The position numbers and the translations under genes are program-made. A stretch of DNA of 64,000 nucleotides. Origin: Aulosira sp. FACHB-615. GTDB lineage: Bacteria > Cyanobacteriota > Cyanobacteriia > Cyanobacteriales > Nostocaceae. Location: positions 528,813 to 592,812 of the forward strand of contig NZ_JACJSE010000001.1 of the NCBI RefSeq assembly GCF_014698045.1, read 5' to 3'. This document shows, in pieces, positions 8,550 through 17,094 of this stretch. Below the pieces are notes generated by a model. That model was given only the letters and a program-made list of their open reading frames with translations, ran no database searches and was not told the origin of the DNA. The stretch's first letter is position 1; each line of letters begins with the position of its first letter.

Positions 8550-8941
8550 GTTTAAGTTATATTCCAGTTGCGCTGCGTCGTTTAGTCGAAGAACGAGCTA
8601 ATCACAAGTGTGAGTATTGCTTGCTACCGACTAAAGTAGTGTTCTTCCCCCATGAAATCGATCATATTATTGCTGAAAAGCATGGTGGTAAAACAGATGC
8701 AGACAATTTAGCACTTACTTGCTGGCGTTGTAATCGTCACAAAGGTACTGATTTAGGCTCTTTTGATCCACAAACAGGTGCTTTCAGTTTTTTATTTAAT
8801 CCTCGTACTCAACAGTGGTCTGAACATTTCAGTTTTTCAGAACTAACTATTGTGGGATTGACGGATGTAGGACGTACTACTGTTCATTTATTGCAAATGA
8901 ATAACGAAGAAAGAATTGCAGAAAGACAGAGATTACCATAA
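8546..8941 (+). CDS. HNH endonuclease
   Basis: The 131-residue protein has a complete HNH fold. A C22-x2-C25 pair (HKCEYC) and a second CWRC pair hold a zinc. Between them lie the EIDHI motif with the catalytic His, a conserved Asn (DADNLALTC) and the final His in NRHKG. Such stand-alone HNH proteins are frequent in cyanobacteria and their targets are unknown. The start is GTG at 8546, inside the upstream stop codon. It is the last gene of the 7110-8941 nuclease run. Confidence 0.9.
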   Translation: MSLSYIPVALRRLVEERANHKCEYCLLPTKVVFFPHEIDHIIAEKHGGKTDADNLALTCWRCNRHKGTDLGSFDPQTGAFSFLFNPRTQQWSEHFSFSELTIVGLTDVGRTTVHLLQMNNEERIAERQRLP

Positions 8942-9172
8942 TTAGCTGATGTTATAAAGCGATCGCCAGTAATTCCCCCATCATGAATCAACGCTTCATT
9001 TATTCCAGTATTTCACAAGCGATCGCTCGACGCTCATCAAATCACCCAGGCGCACCAACACACTAACAGCGTTTGCACCACTCGCGGAATACGGACAAGA
9101 AATATAGGAATCTGATTTTTAGTTTTTTAATTTTGACTTCTCCAGCTTTGCCTGAGTGCCTCCTGCCTCTTA

Positions 9173-10666
9173 TTACAAATTCCAATTGCGGCGGAAATGG
9201 AAGAAGCCTTCCAATCTATCTCGCACATCTGGATGGTTATTTAATCTTTGCTGATATTCTTGGGCAGTTTGGGTGAGAATTTCGGAAAAATTGGGATAAA
9301 TAGGTGCTAAGTCAGCTAAATTTTTGACTTTAATTTTTTGGTTGATAGCTAATGTAATTAAATTCATTAACTCTCCGGCATTTTGACCTAAGATAGTTGC
9401 ACCTAAAATTTCGCCATTACGTAGGACAATTAATTGACAAATACCTGTAATTTCGCTGTTAATTTGGGCTGCTGCTAAAGATTTAAAATATTGTCGTAAA
9501 ACTAAAAATTTATCGGGGCGAAATTGCCTGATAGCTTGGGTTTGATTTAAACCAACTTGCGCTAACATTGGCTGGGTAAATATTCCCCAAGGTATGTGTT
9601 GATAATTCACCTCTAATCTAGGGAAAAATAGGGCATTATTCAGGGCGATTCTGGCTTCATAATTAGCAACGTTGATAAAGTCATAACCACCAATGACATC
9701 ACCACAAGCATAAATCCGGTTGTTGGTGGTTTGCAGTTTATTGTTGACTAATAAACGATGCTGATACCATTTCACGCCAACGGCTGCTAAATTGAAAGAT
9801 GCAAAATTTGGTTGTTGTGCTGTGGCTACTAAAATTTCATCAGTTTCAATTGCTTTATCTCCAGCTTGTACCCATTTTTTATCATCAATTTGTCTGACTT
9901 GGGTGACGACTGTTTGCGTCAAAATATGTACACCATCAACTTCTAATTGTGCCTGTATCAGTTGGGCAATTTCTGGGTCAATATTTGGCAGAATATAAGG
10001 ATGTTTAATGACTAATGTCACAGTACAACCCAACCGGGCTAAAGTTTGGGCAATTTCAATACTTTGAGGTACGCCACCCAGAATTACCCAATTTTGGGGC
10101 AATGTTCTTTTTTTGAGAGATTGCCAAATATTATTTAAGGTAATGTAACCAGTGTTTTGTAAACCTTCAATATTGGGAATTCTGGGACGAGAACCACTGG
10201 CTAATAAATAGGTGCGTCCCCTTAACAGGCGGAGAATTTGTTGAGGTGCAGACTGAGTTAATTTTTCATCATTTTGATAAACAGCAAATGCCAAATGCGG
10301 CGAAGGTTGAAATTCACCTTTGCCAAAAATTACATCAACGCCTTGTGCGGCTAATGTGGCTGGAGAATTGAGTTCTTGGATGTTGGCGGCAACTGTGTCA
10401 GCATATAGCATTGCCTCTTGCCACGCGAGGGATATGTGGCATTTTTCGGCGATGTCCGCATGATTGGTACGAATACCAAAACCATCAGCTTGATTGAGAG
10501 ACTGTAAGCGGTTGGCAATTTCGCTGAGAGTGTGATGATAAATAAATCCGTAATTTATTTGTGGTTCTACTAGGGCAACTTTAGCGTGCCATTTGGTTGC
10601 AGCTAAAGCCGCATAGCGTCCGGCGAGGCTACCGCCAATAATCACGACATCATAATCAATGGTCAT
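9173..10666 (-). CDS. FAD-dependent pyridine nucleotide-disulfide oxidoreductase-like protein without redox cysteines
   Basis: The 497-residue protein has the fold order of dihydrolipoyl dehydrogenase and mercuric reductase: an FAD-binding Rossmann motif at the N-terminus (VVIIGGSLAGRYAALAA), a second nucleotide motif near the middle (WVILGGVPQSIEIAQTLARL), the RIYACGDVIGG flavin motif, and a C-terminal dimerisation domain. The redox-active CxxxxC expected after the first motif is absent; the corresponding stretch reads PQINYGFIYHHTLSEIANR. The C-terminal His-Glu pair of the family is also changed (IYPNFSE). It is probably a flavoprotein NAD(P)H oxidoreductase that does not use a disulfide. 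Its substrate is unknown. Confidence 0.85.
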   Translation of the reverse strand: MTIDYDVVIIGGSLAGRYAALAATKWHAKVALVEPQINYGFIYHHTLSEIANRLQSLNQADGFGIRTNHADIAEKCHISLAWQEAMLYADTVAANIQELNSPATLAAQGVDVIFGKGEFQPSPHLAFAVYQNDEKLTQSAPQQILRLLRGRTYLLASGSRPRIPNIEGLQNTGYITLNNIWQSLKKRTLPQNWVILGGVPQSIEIAQTLARLGCTVTLVIKHPYILPNIDPEIAQLIQAQLEVDGVHILTQTVVTQVRQIDDKKWVQAGDKAIETDEILVATAQQPNFASFNLAAVGVKWYQHRLLVNNKLQTTNNRIYACGDVIGGYDFINVANYEARIALNNALFFPRLEVNYQHIPWGIFTQPMLAQVGLNQTQAIRQFRPDKFLVLRQYFKSLAAAQINSEITGICQLIVLRNGEILGATILGQNAGELMNLITLAINQKIKVKNLADLAPIYPNFSEILTQTAQEYQQRLNNHPDVRDRLEGFFHFRRNWNL

Positions 10667-10706
10667 TAGTTGTTAGTCAATGGTCATTTGTCATTTGTCA
10701 TTAGTT

Positions 10707-10742
10707 AATTGTAGAGACGCTAATCATTTCGTCTCTACAATT
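10707..10742. repeat. GTAGAGACG hairpin repeat, copy 1
   Basis: AATTGTAGAGACG (10707-10719) is perfectly complementary to CGTCTCTACAATT (10730-10742) around a 10-nt AT-rich loop. A related, fully palindromic copy occurs at 24408-24441. It lies just upstream of the flavoprotein gene, on the far side of a short run of GTCATTT repeats. Confidence 0.7.
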
Positions 10743-10764
10743 GTTAGGTGACGAATTACTTAAA

Positions 10765-10896
10765 GCGATGTGCGACTTATTCTTGAAACCCCTCTCCAAA
10801 CCTCTCCCCGAAGCGGAGAGAGGCTTTGAATCTTGCTCCCCTTCCCTTGTAGGGAAGGGGTTGGGGGTTAGGTTTGAAAGAAAGTTGCACACGGCG
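10765..10896. repeat. 132-bp MITE-like repeat, family A copy 2 (inverted)
   Basis: This is the same element as 5256-5388 in opposite orientation. Ends read GCGATGTGCGACTT and AAGTTGCACACGGCG. The interior preserves the CCCCTCTCC and CCCCTTCCC blocks with a few changes, some in the nested stems. It sits between the divergently ending cobD-like gene and the flavoprotein gene. Confidence 0.75.
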
Positions 10897-10903
10897 TTAC
10901 TTA

Positions 10904-12019
10904 CTAATTGTTCAGTAATGCTTGCAGGGCTGTTAATAAACGTTGGTTATCGGACACAGAACGCACAGCGACACGGAAGAAGCGATCGCCTAATTCTTTA
11001 AAACTCAGGCAATCTCGAATTAAAATCTGATGATGCTGGAGTAATTGTTGCTGTAACTGCAAACTCGATGTTTGTGATGTCACTAGTAAAAAGTTGGCAG
11101 CACTGGTGTGAGGTTGTAGTCCTTGGATGGCGGCTAAACCTTGAAACAGTTGGTTTCGGGTAGGTGGTAGCCATTGCCAAGTTTGCTGTTGAAAATTTTG
11201 GTCGCTGATGACAGCAATGGCGGCGGCCGCAGCGAGATTGTTGACAGGCCAGGGATCGCGCCACGTCTGCCACCGTGACAAACGATCCGGGTGGGCGATC
11301 GCATATCCCAGTCTTAGCCCCGGCAGACTGTAAAATTTGGTTAGCGATCGCAACACGACTAAATTCTTATGTTCCTGCACCACGGAAATCAGGCTTTGTT
11401 CTGTTTCTGGTGGCACAAAATCCATAAACGCTTCATCCACTACCACTAAGGCAAACTCTTCTAACAGTGGTAAAATCTCCTGCCGCGAAAACATTTTGCC
11501 TGTGGGGTTGTGGGGATTGTTTAACAATAACCCATGTTGTTTGGTGAGTGAGCGAGGGGGCAGGGGTTGAGGGGTGTGGGGAAGAAAAACTTCATTTTGT
11601 CTCCTTGTCTCCTTGTCTCCCTGTCCCAAATTGATCGGGAACTCCAGAACTTTAGCGTTGTAAGCCGTCAAGGTGCGGTAGTAATCACCAAAGGCTGGAG
11701 TCAACAAGATTGTTGCAGATAGTTCTGCTAATTCTCTACCTACCAAAGTTAATAATTCGGCGGAACCGTTACCCGGCAAAATCCACTCTGGCGGTAATTG
11801 ATGGAAGTGACTGAGAGCAAGTCTCAGTTCACTATATTCTGGTTCGGGATAGTGCCTCAGACTACCAATTTGAGATTGAATCGCAGCGATCGCACTATCC
11901 GGTGGCCCTAATGGACTGATGCTCGCAGAAAAATCAAGAATAGCATCACGGGGACAGCCAGCCAGTGCTGCTGCCCAGGCTAAATTTCCCCCGTGTGCTG
12001 GTTGCTGCATCAAAATCAA
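10904..12019 (-). CDS. cobD: Threonine-phosphate decarboxylase-like PLP aminotransferase (CobD family)
   Basis: This 371-residue fold-type I PLP enzyme most resembles CobD, which decarboxylates L-threonine O-3-phosphate to the aminopropanol linker of cobalamin. HisC (histidinol-phosphate aminotransferase) is the close alternative. The opening HGGNLAWAAALAG followed by DFSASISPLGPP is the CobD-type start. Other landmarks are NPHNPTGK, VVDEAFMDF and the PLP lysine K228 in SLTKFYSLPGLRLGYA. Residues about 131-160 form a low-complexity insertion (KETRRQNEVF, PQPLPPRSLTK) encoded by dispersed repeat DNA with GTCTCCTT units. The gene starts 17 bp after the hup stop, with a hairpin in between. Confidence 0.8.
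   Translation of the reverse strand: MILMQQPAHGGNLAWAAALAGCPRDAILDFSASISPLGPPDSAIAAIQSQIGSLRHYPEPEYSELRLALSHFHQLPPEWILPGNGSAELLTLVGRELAELSATILLTPAFGDYYRTLTAYNAKVLEFPINLGQGDKETRRQNEVFLPHTPQPLPPRSLTKQHGLLLNNPHNPTGKMFSRQEILPLLEEFALVVVDEAFMDFVPPETEQSLISVVQEHKNLVVLRSLTKFYSLPGLRLGYAIAHPDRLSRWQTWRDPWPVNNLAAAAAIAVISDQNFQQQTWQWLPPTRNQLFQGLAAIQGLQPHTSAANFLLVTSQTSSLQLQQQLLQHHQILIRDCLSFKELGDRFFRVAVRSVSDNQRLLTALQALLNN
11539..11629. repeat. Repeat-derived insertion inside cobD
   Basis: On the + strand this stretch reads through CAGGGGTTGAGGGGTGTGG and then tandem GTCTCCTT units. The reverse complement GACAAGGAGACAAGG matches intergenic GACAAG repeats at 20525-20565, 21135-21185 and 42770-42800. The insertion keeps the cobD reading frame and replaces what is normally a surface loop ahead of NPHNPTG. 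Confidence 0.65.
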
Positions 12020-12023
12020 AATT

Positions 12024-12050
12024 CCCCAAACTAAACCTAAGATTTTGGGG
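12024..12050 (-). terminator. Hairpin overlapping the hup 3' end
   Basis: CCCCAAA and TTTGGGG arms (7 bp) enclose a 13-nt loop containing the hup stop codon. The hairpin is followed on the transcript by AATTTTGATTTTG. It lies between hup and cobD and could end most hup transcripts while allowing some read-through. The imperfect T tract limits confidence. Confidence 0.45.
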
Positions 12051-12321
12051 GTGCAACTCTTTCTCTAAAGAGTTTACCAGCAGAGAAAGCAGGCACTTTA
12101 GTTGCCGGAATTTCCATTTTTTCGTTTGTTTTGGGGTTACGACCTTCACGGGCTTTACGTTCCCGTGATTCAAAGGAACCAAAACCTACCAGTGTCACCT
12201 TATCACCAGAAGAAACCGCTTCAATAATGGTTTCTAAAGCAGCAGTCAAAACTGCATCTGCTTGTTTTTTGGTAACGCTGGCTTTTTCTGCGACTGCATC
12301 AACCAATTCGCCTTTGTTCAT
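12037..12321 (-). CDS. hup: HU family DNA-binding protein
   Basis: The 94-residue histone-like protein starts MNKGELVDAVAEKASVTKKQ. It has the HU/IHF dimerisation helices, the GFGSFESRERKAREGRNPKT beta-arm with the DNA-intercalating region (here KMEIPATKVPAF), and a basic tail. Length and arm match bacterial HU. It compacts the nucleoid and bends DNA; HU is known to be needed for heterocyst development in Anabaena. A cobD-like gene follows after only 17 bp. Confidence 0.97.
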   Translation of the reverse strand: MNKGELVDAVAEKASVTKKQADAVLTAALETIIEAVSSGDKVTLVGFGSFESRERKAREGRNPKTNEKMEIPATKVPAFSAGKLFRERVAPPKS

Positions 12322-12867
12322 ATAAACTCCTTCAGGTTTAGTTGAGATTTCTTTTAGATGTACTGTGTAGCATCTTTACTGAAACCTCTGTTTGCGGAAC
12401 TACAAAAGTCGTGTTTCGGGAGTACTTTTACTCAAAATCGCTACACATCCCTTCTGCTCGACTTTTCAATGAATCATTCTAAGGTGTAGTAGCCAGAAGT
12501 GGATATATGAAACCGTTAATTTATATGGATTTCAGGATTTTTTGGGTTTTTTGGGGGTGTGTTGCACTCAAAACCACCCTGAAAGTAGGAATAAATACTT
12601 AGTAAAAACCCCTGTTGTGAGCGCAACAATTAAATTATTGGGCGAGAGAAAAACCCCTGTTGATGTTTCTTTGCTGCCTGATTTCGCCAATTTTCCCAGG
12701 TATGATTTCCCTAGTAGCGATCGCGCTTCATTTCTCTGGATTCAGCACATTCAGACGATTCCGCCCATTCGCAATCAGCCAATTTTTAGCTTTGGCATCA
12801 GTTATTTACGCCCTTGGACAGTGATTTTAAGACTCCGTGCCGTGTAATTGTAAAATAACTTAACGTT
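12322..12867. other. Intergenic region upstream of hup
   Basis: The 546-bp spacer contains the hup promoter region. A + strand frame at 12542-12847 (101 codons) has an imbalanced composition and I recognise no family, although its last third (FSFGISYLRPWTVILRL) is protein-like. I regard it as unproven. No RNA gene or insertion sequence is visible. Confidence 0.4.
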
Positions 12868-14259
12868 TTACAAGGCTGGACGATGCTGAATCCAAGGTTT
12901 TGCGGCTTCAATTTGGGCGGCGAGACTAATTAAAGTTGCTTCCGCCGCAGGTTTACCCACCAGTTGCACACTGATAGGTAGACCATGACTATCAAAACCC
13001 ACAGGTAAGGCGATCGCAGGTTGTCCAGTGGCGTTGGCAGGGGGACAAGGGGCAACCCAGCGCATAATATTCTGAAATGTCTCTTCGGGACTCAACGCCG
13101 CCCATTCCCCGACGCGCATGGGTGAATGTAAATACACTGGCAACACCAACACATCAAAATTCTCAAAAAATGCCACAATTTGCCGGGAGACGATTTGCAG
13201 TTGGGATAAAGCCCGGAGATATTCAGCCACAGAACCAGTACGCGCCAATAACCAACGGTTCACAGGCTGCAAAGCTTCCACAGGTAGTCCCGATGCGGCA
13301 ACTCCCGCTTGCCAAACAATTTGGAATGGTTCGACTAAGCCGCTAAAATCTGGACAGCTTTCGGTCACAGTATTACCCAATTGTTCTAATAACTGGACTG
13401 TTTGCAATACACCTTGCTGACAGTTCGCGTCAGCCGTTCCCAAAGGCAGGATTTTTGTTGAGAAGGCAATACGTAAGCCCGAAACTTTGGCTTGGGTAGC
13501 AGCCAGAAAAGAAGGTTCAGGATCAGGTAGCCAGTAAGGATCACCAGTGAAGTAACCAGAAATAGCATCTAACATCGCGGCTGCATCAGCCACAGTCCGG
13601 GCGATGGGGCCGTTGACAGCAATTCCCCCCAAGCGATCGCCGACAGGGGCTTTGGTAACTCTACCCCGTGATGGTTTAATCCCCACCAAACCACAACAAG
13701 CCGCCGGGCCACGAATGGAACCACCACCATCAGAACCTTGCGCGATCGCACATAATCCGGCGGCGACGGCGGCGGCGGCACCACCACTAGAACCGCCGGA
13801 AGTATATTCTAAATTCCAAGGATTTCTAGACGGGGGAAAACCTGTGGGTTCGGTGTAAGGAAAGGAACCGATTTCGGAGGTGGCAGTTTTACCAAGAATA
13901 ATAAAACCTGCCTGTTTAATCCGCGTTACCACCCCATCATCATAATTAGGAACATTATTTAATAACGCCGGATTGCCGTAGGTACAAGGCACACCAGCCA
14001 CGGTGTTGAGGTCTTTAATCGAAATTGGCACACCAAAAAAAGGCGGCAGTTCGGCGGCTGTGGCCAGCATTTCGGTTTTTGCTTGGGCATCAGCGATCGC
14101 GAGTTCTGCCGTTACCGTAAAATAACTTCCCAATTGGGGATTCAACCGTTCAATTCTTTGTAAATATATTTCCACCAACTCCAGTGGCGACACCTCCTGA
14201 TGGCGGATTAATTGCGCCAACTCCACTGCTGGAGTAAACGCTAAATCAGTTTCATTCAT
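12868..14259 (-). CDS. Amidase, amidase-signature family
   Basis: The 463-residue amidase-signature hydrolase has the catalytic Ser-cisSer-Lys triad: K82 in PISIKDLNT, the cis-Ser in TSGGSSGG (about 157-158), and nucleophile S181 in QGSDGGGSIRGPAACCG. The GIKPSRGRV segment follows as usual. The protein resembles GatA but is single and not in a gatCAB context, so it is more likely a general amide hydrolase than the tRNA amidotransferase subunit. A second paralogue of the AtzE type is at 30348-31721. Its substrate cannot be told. Confidence 0.88.
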   Translation of the reverse strand: MNETDLAFTPAVELAQLIRHQEVSPLELVEIYLQRIERLNPQLGSYFTVTAELAIADAQAKTEMLATAAELPPFFGVPISIKDLNTVAGVPCTYGNPALLNNVPNYDDGVVTRIKQAGFIILGKTATSEIGSFPYTEPTGFPPSRNPWNLEYTSGGSSGGAAAAVAAGLCAIAQGSDGGGSIRGPAACCGLVGIKPSRGRVTKAPVGDRLGGIAVNGPIARTVADAAAMLDAISGYFTGDPYWLPDPEPSFLAATQAKVSGLRIAFSTKILPLGTADANCQQGVLQTVQLLEQLGNTVTESCPDFSGLVEPFQIVWQAGVAASGLPVEALQPVNRWLLARTGSVAEYLRALSQLQIVSRQIVAFFENFDVLVLPVYLHSPMRVGEWAALSPEETFQNIMRWVAPCPPANATGQPAIALPVGFDSHGLPISVQLVGKPAAEATLISLAAQIEAAKPWIQHRPAL

Positions 14260-14610
14260 TTTTGACCCTCCGAACTTGAGATTTTAAATTTTAGATTGAG
14301 CCTCTATTCCCCAGTAAAGAAGCTTTGTCGGCAAATCTGGCGACTTGAGAGGTGTGGCGTAGTCAATCTCAAATCTAAAATTGATTGACTTTAATTAGAA
14401 CATGTGCATTTATCGAAAATTTTTCAATTGAGTTTGTTACTTTCGCAGTAGTTTCGGGAAGTATGAATCAATAGCGCCTCAGATTTGCTATCTATCAGGA
14501 CGCTGAATCTACCACCAACTAAGACGAAGCTTGTTTTCAAGCTACCACCTTGCTGCATAGTCATTTTAATTGTTTCACATCAACTTTCGGCAAATCCCCA
14601 AGGGATATTT
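14260..14610. other. Spacer between amidase and the 490-residue protein
   Basis: The region holds the divergent promoters of both genes. A near-direct repeat (TTTTAGATTGAG and complementary CAATCTCAAATCTAAAA forms) is present around 14282 and 14370. The + frame upstream of 14611 (MLSIRTLNLPP...) is open but looks non-coding. Confidence 0.4.
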
Positions 14611-16083
14611 ATGGCTGATTTAGAAACGCTGGTAAATGAATTACCAAAAATTGTTCATGGTCTGAGGCTCAATATTGGACATGCTCATGACATCATGCAA
14701 CAAATTGTCATGATTAATCATGGTCAAGAGCAACTCCGCAATATTCAAGAGAAAATCAAGTCTAGCCAGTTAGAGAAAACACCGATAACGACAGGCGCTT
14801 ATTTAGATGTAGCACCAAAGCCAGTTATAGATGAAGATTACACAGTCTACATTTATAAATATGATTATCCTGGATTACTGACAGCCAAATTTGGACAATT
14901 ACCAGTAGATATTTCCCTCAAGCAAATTCAGTCCAAAATCGAAGTTTGGGTTGATTGGGGTGATTTAATCCAAGCGATCGCGGCCGATATTCTAAGTGAT
15001 ATCCAATTAGTCCAACAACTCAACCTTGATGCTAGTCATGACAGTATTCCTGCCACATTTCAAGCTGTCGAAGAAGTTTTAAAAATCCAACTCGATTTGA
15101 ATAAGCCAAAAATCTTACAACAGCAAATTCAGCAGATTATTCAAGCTCAAGAAGATGCTTTTAAAATTAAGGAAAGATTAGAATTTATTTTTGACAATAT
15201 TAAGCAGAGTCATAACTTATTGAGTATTTTATTGGGAGTCTCCGCCTTTTGTGGAAAATCCGGCTTTGCTCTAGAGTGGTTAGATGATGATCAAGAATTA
15301 ATTATATCTGGTGATGGTAGATTACAAGAATTAACAGATATTATCAATGATTGTGAATTTTATCAAAGTAAAATCGATGCTTTAATTTTGCAGATTAGTA
15401 CTTTGAGAGTGAAATCAGAAAAAAAAATACCTAAACCCAAAACTGAACAATGGAAATTATTTGAGTTTAACCCGCCAAAAAAGTTTAAACAGCAACACCT
15501 AACGCATTATGGCGGAATATTTGTGGTGAGTTTATTAGCTTTAGGTTTTGGGGGGTGGATAATTAAAGCAGAACTACCCAAACTCCAACAACTCCGCTCT
15601 AAATTTAATCAAGAAGAAACTGCGATCGCTAATTTAAAATCCGCCCAAAATTTGGGTTTAGAAGCCTCTGGTTTAGTACAATCGCCACCCCATCCTTTAG
15701 TAGTTTGGCAACAAGCTGAATCGAAATGGCAAGAAGCAATCAAATTACTAGAAAATATACCGAAAAAAACATCAGTTTTTATTAAAGCGAAAGATAAATT
15801 AGTTCTTTATCGCTTAAATCACCAAGCAATCAGTCAAAAAGTAATTGTAGAGAAACAAGCTCTCAATAATTTAGCAACAGCCCATAAATTAGCCATAGAA
15901 GCCAACTTTTTGATCCAAAGCTCACCTCGTTCTCGCTCAGTCCGCCGACAAGCAAAATCTAAATGGCAACAGGCGATTAAAATTTTAAAAACAATTCCTG
16001 CAAATACATTTGTGTCGCAACAAGCGAAAGAAACACTAGTAAATTATCAAGCCAATTACCGAGAAATTAGTAAAAATATCTAA
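14611..16083 (+). CDS. One-TM protein with a duplicated C-terminal helical repeat, unknown function
   Basis: I choose the ATG at 14611 (MADLETLVNELPK) because AAGGGA precedes it; an upstream in-frame start at 14485 would add 42 unlikely residues. The 490-residue product has a cytosolic N-terminal region of about 300 residues with helical, coiled-coil-like segments. A single membrane helix follows (GGIFVVSLLALGFGGWII, about 310-330), then a tail made of two homologous units of about 75 residues. Both units contain a W-Q-x-A-x2-K-W-Q-x-A-I-K-x-L core (SKWQEAIKLLENIP, SKWQQAIKILKTIP). Nothing points to an enzyme. A membrane-anchored scaffold or TPR-like interaction protein is a guess. Confidence 0.75.
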   Translation: MADLETLVNELPKIVHGLRLNIGHAHDIMQQIVMINHGQEQLRNIQEKIKSSQLEKTPITTGAYLDVAPKPVIDEDYTVYIYKYDYPGLLTAKFGQLPVDISLKQIQSKIEVWVDWGDLIQAIAADILSDIQLVQQLNLDASHDSIPATFQAVEEVLKIQLDLNKPKILQQQIQQIIQAQEDAFKIKERLEFIFDNIKQSHNLLSILLGVSAFCGKSGFALEWLDDDQELIISGDGRLQELTDIINDCEFYQSKIDALILQISTLRVKSEKKIPKPKTEQWKLFEFNPPKKFKQQHLTHYGGIFVVSLLALGFGGWIIKAELPKLQQLRSKFNQEETAIANLKSAQNLGLEASGLVQSPPHPLVVWQQAESKWQEAIKLLENIPKKTSVFIKAKDKLVLYRLNHQAISQKVIVEKQALNNLATAHKLAIEANFLIQSSPRSRSVRRQAKSKWQQAIKILKTIPANTFVSQQAKETLVNYQANYREISKNI

Positions 16084-16126
16084 ATAATATAGGAATCATC
16101 TTGGACTTTTAAAAATACGTATAAAT

Positions 16127-16203
16127 GTAGGATGTGTTAGCGACAGAGTAACGCATCTCTCAAAGCTTTCGGTGCGTTACGGCTTACGCCTAACACACCC
16201 TAC
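16127..16203. repeat. Palindromic GTAGGRTGTGTTAG repeat
   Basis: Terminal arms GTAGGATGTGTTAG (left) and the complement of CTAACACACCCTAC (right) match at 13 of 14 positions. The interior holds a second inverted pair around GTAACGCATC...GGTGCGTTAC. This type of inverted repeat is widespread in cyanobacterial intergenic DNA. A distantly similar sequence (GTAGGTTGGGTGTAGCG) lies at about 41579. Confidence 0.65.
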
Positions 16204-16239
16204 TGGCTATCTCCCTTGTGTCCCTTTTAAACCATATTC

Positions 16240-17094
16240 TCAATTAGATAACAAATGTCCTGCTAACCAACTTTCTAAATCAGCTAAAACTTCTTGATAA
16301 TTGAGGTCATCTTGTAGTTCATGATAAGCCTCTGGATAGATAATTCTTGTCTTATCTTGACAAGCAGTTAGTTGCTCATAAAAAATCTGACTGCCTTCTG
16401 GTAATGTGATTCTGTCTGCGCCACCGTGGAGAATTAATAATGGTAATTGCCATTCATTAGTATGGTTATTAATCCAATTAACAGTATTCAAAAATTCTGT
16501 TGCTAAACGAGCCGTTCCTAAAGTGTGTCGTAAAGTATCTTGAGCATAGATAGCTAAAACCTTCTCATCTCTTGCACCAGCAGATAAATCAAGACCAGTA
16601 TTTAAAGTAAACCTTGGCCATATTCGTGATAGCAATTGTCCTAGTAATAGCTTAATCTGTGACACACCAACTTTTCCTAAACTTGGTGCAAGAAGAATCA
16701 CACCTTTCAGGACAGCCGCAGCTTGGGGATAACGCAAAACATAATCTAAAACAACTATTGAACCTAAACTATGACCTAACAGAAAAATTGGTAATTTTGG
16801 TTGTTGAGCTTGAATTAATTCTAAAAAAATTCGCAAATCTTCGCGGAATTCTGCCCAAGCATTAATATATCCTCTTTGCCCTGGAGAACGTCCATGACCA
16901 CGCAAATCAAAGCTATAAACAGCATATTGTTTAGGGATAAAATGCTGAACTATGTTATTGTATTTGCTACTATGACCGCCCAAACCATGCACAATCACTA
17001 ATACAGCTTTGACATTACCTGTTGGTTGCCAGCTTTGGTAATAAAGGTCTATTTCCCCAATACCCCGAAATGTACTTTCGTTGTGGTCAATCAT
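16240..17094 (-). CDS. Alpha/beta hydrolase, monoacylglycerol lipase / lysophospholipase type
   Basis: The 284-residue protein has the alpha/beta-hydrolase landmarks of the Hydrolase_4 group: an oxyanion HGLGGHSSKY loop, FDLRGHGRSPGQRGY, the nucleophile elbow GHSLGS, a catalytic Asp in LILHGGADRIT and the His in YPEAYHELQDD. The GQRGYI cap motif is typical of monoacylglycerol lipases. It has no signal peptide, so it is probably cytosolic or membrane-associated. It converges with the 490-residue protein gene, with a palindromic repeat between the stops. Confidence 0.88.
   Translation of the reverse strand: MIDHNESTFRGIGEIDLYYQSWQPTGNVKAVLVIVHGLGGHSSKYNNIVQHFIPKQYAVYSFDLRGHGRSPGQRGYINAWAEFREDLRIFLELIQAQQPKLPIFLLGHSLGSIVVLDYVLRYPQAAAVLKGVILLAPSLGKVGVSQIKLLLGQLLSRIWPRFTLNTGLDLSAGARDEKVLAIYAQDTLRHTLGTARLATEFLNTVNWINNHTNEWQLPLLILHGGADRITLPEGSQIFYEQLTACQDKTRIIYPEAYHELQDDLNYQEVLADLESWLAGHLLSN

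Noticed and set aside
12542..12847. 101-codon + strand ORF upstream of hup
   Set aside because: No RBS, unusual composition and no recognised family; kept only as a note in the intergenic entry.
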